Origin: an uncultured Coriobacteriales bacterium
GTDB lineage: Bacteria > Actinomycetota > Coriobacteriia > Coriobacteriales > UMGS124
Direction of reading: 5' to 3'
Assembly (NCBI GenBank): GCA_934662525.1
Contig: CAKUKJ010000032.1
Coordinates: forward strand, 1-12,646
Length of the DNA stretch: 12,646 bases
Shown: positions 10,681 through 12,646 of the stretch, one piece after another
Numbering within the stretch: position 1 is the stretch's first letter
Layout of the letters: the number at the start of each line of letters is the position of its first letter
The notes under the pieces: model-generated
What the model saw: only the letters and a program-made list of their open reading frames with translations
What the model was told of the DNA's origin: nothing
The model's database searches: none
Made by a program: the position numbers and the translations under genes

Positions 10681-11319
10681 CTACGCCATCCAGGATTCGT
10701 CGGAAGGGTTGGCACGGAAGGCAAGCAGGCGCTCCTCGTCTTCGGGCTTGATGTAGCCCTGGTCCACGGCGACCTTCACGAGCGTGTCGAAGTCGCACAG
10801 CGACACGTTCTTGACGTTTGCCTCGGCAAGGCGGTCGAGGCCCTTCTGCATGCCATAGGTGAAGATGGACGCGACGCCGAGCACGTCGGCGCCGGCGGCA
10901 CGCAGTGGCTCGACGCAGTCGAGCACGGAACCCGCCGTGGAAATGAGGTCCTCGATGACGACGACCTTGGTGCCGGGCTCACAGCGGCCCTCGATCTGGT
11001 TCTTGCGGCCGTGGTCCTTGGCGGAGCCGCGCACATAGCCCATGGGCATGTCGAGCTTGTAGGCGGCGATGGCGGCGTGGGCGATGCCGGCGGTGGAGGT
11101 GCCCATGAGCATCTGGGCCTCGGGGTACACGGAGCGCACCGTCTCGGCCAGCCCCTCCTCGATGGCCTCGCGGGCCTCCGGATAGGAGAGCGTCAGGCGA
11201 TTGTCGCAGTAGATGGGGCTTTTGATGCCAGATGCCCAGGTAAAAGGCTCGTCAGGACGCAAAAACACCGCCTTGATGCCCAGAAGATGCTTGGCGATCG
11301 CTACCTTGTCCACTGCCAT
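10681..11319 (-). CDS. pyrE: Orotate phosphoribosyltransferase
   Basis: PyrE joins orotate to PRPP to give orotidine 5'-phosphate, the fifth step of pyrimidine synthesis. The 212-residue protein is the normal length. It shows FTWASGIKSPIYCDNR (26-41), a flexible catalytic loop with AKDHGRKNQ (about 100-108), and the PRPP motif VVVIEDLISTAGS (117-129). The final 30 residues are a charged helical end. ATG 11319 is supported by GGAGAG (11332-11327) 7 bases upstream. It stands apart from other pyr genes in this window; upstream is aroQ with a 131-base gap that holds a hairpin and a -10-like TACAAT. No PyrR-type antiterminator leader is recognisable, but the hairpin just upstream could be either the end of the aroQ unit or part of pyrE control. 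Confidence 0.96.
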   Translation of the reverse strand: MAVDKVAIAKHLLGIKAVFLRPDEPFTWASGIKSPIYCDNRLTLSYPEAREAIEEGLAETVRSVYPEAQMLMGTSTAGIAHAAIAAYKLDMPMGYVRGSAKDHGRKNQIEGRCEPGTKVVVIEDLISTAGSVLDCVEPLRAAGADVLGVASIFTYGMQKGLDRLAEANVKNVSLCDFDTLVKVAVDQGYIKPEDEERLLAFRANPSDESWMA

Positions 11320-11373
11320 GACGATTCTCTCCAATCGAACGTGCGCCCAGCGGCGCGGTGCATATGCACGCCC

Positions 11374-11379
11374 ATTGTA
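11374..11379 (-). promoter_or_regulatory. Possible -10 box of pyrE
   Basis: The minus strand reads TACAAT (5 of 6 of consensus), about 55 bases before the pyrE ATG and 8 bases past the hairpin at 11388-11417. The -35 position falls inside the GC-rich hairpin and has no recognisable box, so the call is weak. Confidence 0.35.
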
Positions 11380-11387
11380 AACGAAGA

Positions 11388-11417
11388 GGGGCCCGCGACG
11401 CGCATGCCGCAGGTCCC
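11388..11417 (-). terminator. Hairpin between aroQ and pyrE, probable terminator of the aro unit
   Basis: On the minus strand GGGACCTGCG pairs with CGCGGGCCCC, ten positions with one A-C mismatch and one T-G, around a 10-base loop. It is followed by TCTTCGTTT, a broken T-run. It begins 33 bases after the aroQ stop. It could end the aroK-aroQ transcript, or let some transcription continue into pyrE; the poor T-run makes it a weaker terminator than the one after ilvE. Confidence 0.5.
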
Positions 11418-11450
11418 TTGCGCAAAACAATACGAGGAAGAAGGCCCAGC

Positions 11451-11888
11451 CTACTCGGCAAGCTTCTCGGCAAGCAGCCTCAAGGCATGCCTGTACCCTT
11501 CGATGCCCTCCCCCGCCACAGTGGCGAAGCACGCCTGGCGCACGTAGGAGACCTGGCGGAAGTCCTCCCGCGAGGCGACGTCGGAGATGTGCACCTCCAC
11601 GCACGGCAGGCTCACGGCCTTGAGCGCGTCGAGGATGGCGACGCTCGTGTGCGTGTAGGCGGCGGGGTTCATGACTATGCCGTCGTAGGCGCCGTATGCC
11701 TGCTGGATGGCATCGACGATGGCGCCCTCGTGGTTTGACTGGAAATGGTCGCACGCCTCAAAGCCCAGCTCGCGACCGGCCTGCGCGATGAGGTCGCACA
11801 GGGCCGCATAGTTCTTGCTGCCATAGATGGCAGGTTCGCGGATGCCGAGCATGTTGATGTTGGGACCGTCGATGACGAGCGCTTTCAT
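11451..11888 (-). CDS. aroQ: Type II 3-dehydroquinate dehydratase
   Basis: AroQ removes water from 3-dehydroquinate to give 3-dehydroshikimate, the third step of the shikimate pathway; type II enzymes form dodecamers. The 145-residue length is typical. Active-site residues expected in the family are all present: Arg17 and Tyr22 in GIREPAIYG, Asn74 and His80 in MNPAAYTHTS, His100 in VEVHIS, and Arg111 in REDFR; QSNHEG is at 50-55. Two small departures: SVAILDAL where SVALRDAL is usual, and HISD where HISN is usual. ATG 11888 has AGGAGGT (11904-11898) 9 bases upstream. It follows the aroE-aroK fusion by 26 bases, clearly on the same transcript, so dehydroquinase, shikimate dehydrogenase and shikimate kinase, three consecutive steps, are made together. 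Confidence 0.96.
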   Translation of the reverse strand: MKALVIDGPNINMLGIREPAIYGSKNYAALCDLIAQAGRELGFEACDHFQSNHEGAIVDAIQQAYGAYDGIVMNPAAYTHTSVAILDALKAVSLPCVEVHISDVASREDFRQVSYVRQACFATVAGEGIEGYRHALRLLAEKLAE

Positions 11889-11914
11889 GTGTGGCAGACC
11901 TCCTGGAATAGCAG

Positions 11915-12646
11915 CTATACGCGGCGCACGAGCCGATAGATCCTGCGCGCCGTGCTCATGGGCGACCCGTCGGAGGGAGCGACTTCGATGTCGGCCCATG
12001 CATGATAGAGGGGCGCGCGCTCCTCGCGGAGCTGAGCGACGCCCTTTGCCTGGCTCAAGGGCCGGCCGTCGCAGCACAGCTCGTCGGACGCGTCGGGTAT
12101 AAGCCCGCGCGTGAGCAGAACCACCGGGCCGTTTTGCCGCAGGTAGAACTCGTTCTCGGGTCGGGTGACCACACCGCCGCCCGTCGCCACGACGCGGCCC
12201 GGCTTGGAGGTGGCCTCGGCGGTGCAGGCGGTCTCGATGGCCCGGAAACCCGTCTCCCCCCGCTGCTCGAATATCTGCGGGATGGGCATGCCGGCCGCAC
12301 GTTCCACCAGCTCGTCGGTATCGACGAACTCAAAGCCCAACATGTCGGCCAGCAACATGCCCGTGCGCGTCTTGCCTGAGCCGGGCATGCCAATCAGGCT
12401 CACGACGCCCAGCTCGTCGCGCATTTTGGCCAGCACCCCGTCCTCGATGTCGTCGGGGCGCTCCTCGCCGAGAAACAGGTCGCTTGAGCGCTTGGCCTGG
12501 GCCACGAGCATGGAAAGGCCACCGGCGCAGGCTATGCCGCGCGCGCGGGCCTCCTGGATGATGCGGGTGTTGAGCGGGTTGTACACGAGGTCGCAGACGT
12601 AGCGCAGCGCTGGAAAACGGTCGAGGTCCACGAGCGGGGCGTCGTC
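11915..12646 (-). CDS. aroK: Shikimate dehydrogenase-shikimate kinase fusion, C-terminal part (cut by window edge)
   Basis: One open frame holds the end of an AroE-type shikimate dehydrogenase joined to a complete AroK-type shikimate kinase (243 residues seen; the gene starts beyond the window). Residues 1-60 match the AroE end: CDLVYNPLNT (18-27) and GGLSMLVAQA (42-51). A linker of about 15 residues follows. The kinase has a P-loop GMPGSGKT (86-93), DTD (109-111) for shikimate and magnesium, GETGFR with Arg135, GGG (156-158), the lid arginine in GRPL (Arg195), and ERAPLY. An ATG at the start of the kinase part has no ribosome site, so I see no sign of a separate aroK. The two parts catalyse consecutive steps: dehydroshikimate to shikimate, then shikimate to its 3-phosphate. 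aroQ follows 26 bases later. How much of AroE exists upstream cannot be seen. Confidence 0.9.
   Translation of the reverse strand, partial: DDAPLVDLDRFPALRYVCDLVYNPLNTRIIQEARARGIACAGGLSMLVAQAKRSSDLFLGEERPDDIEDGVLAKMRDELGVVSLIGMPGSGKTRTGMLLADMLGFEFVDTDELVERAAGMPIPQIFEQRGETGFRAIETACTAEATSKPGRVVATGGGVVTRPENEFYLRQNGPVVLLTRGLIPDASDELCCDGRPLSQAKGVAQLREERAPLYHAWADIEVAPSDGSPMSTARRIYRLVRRV

Noticed and set aside
11320..11754. In-frame upstream extension of pyrE to 11754
   Set aside because: It would overlap aroQ in another frame and has no PyrE-like sequence; ATG 11319 has its own ribosome site and gives the normal length.
11889..12077. In-frame upstream extension of aroQ
   Set aside because: It overlaps the shikimate kinase domain antiphase and reads as low-complexity Arg/Ser; ATG 11888 with AGGAGGT starts the normal AroQ.

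Overview
This is a GC-rich bacterial chromosome segment of densely packed housekeeping genes. It most likely comes from an actinomycete, and my best guess is the class Coriobacteriia. The support is the protein motifs: SecD carries ADS where proteobacteria have VDA, SecF carries LYDT, and an AroE-AroK fusion is present. This assignment is inference from remembered family patterns, not a database result. I see no rRNA, tRNA, CRISPR array, insertion sequence, integrase or phage gene. All genes but one run on the minus strand.

Reading along the minus strand from the right edge, the window opens inside a fused shikimate dehydrogenase-shikimate kinase gene (cut by the window end). Type II 3-dehydroquinase (aroQ) follows 26 bases later, so three activities of the shikimate pathway lie together. 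After a strong hairpin and a -10-like box comes pyrE (pyrimidine synthesis), then ilvE (branched-chain amino acid transamination), which ends at a clear intrinsic terminator. A separate unit follows: an acyl-CoA synthetase-like AMP-binding enzyme of unknown substrate and a small acidic DUF1292-like protein 18 bases behind it.

The only plus-strand gene, a long U32-family protein (4848-7334), converges on that unit with a 15-base gap. It diverges from tgt across an intergenic region of about 190 bases that holds a perfect 6-4-6 inverted repeat. The U32 protein has the cysteine signature of the tRNA/rRNA hydroxylation enzymes TrhP/RlhA, and its C-terminal third looks like a degenerate second copy of its own core. 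Tgt makes the queuosine-type change at tRNA position 34, so the two divergent genes probably both act in RNA modification.

Downstream of tgt the order is secD, secF, recJ (recJ cut by the left edge). SecD and secF overlap, and secF and recJ share one base (TGATG), so translation is probably coupled. The usual yajC between tgt and secD is missing. SecDF drives late steps of protein export with the proton gradient; RecJ is a 5'-3' single-strand DNA exonuclease.

The window is mostly ordinary core metabolism. The points most worth a second look are the duplicated U32 protein and its shared promoter region with tgt, the AroE-AroK fusion, the altered substrate loop of Tgt, and the unassigned acyl-CoA synthetase/DUF1292 pair.
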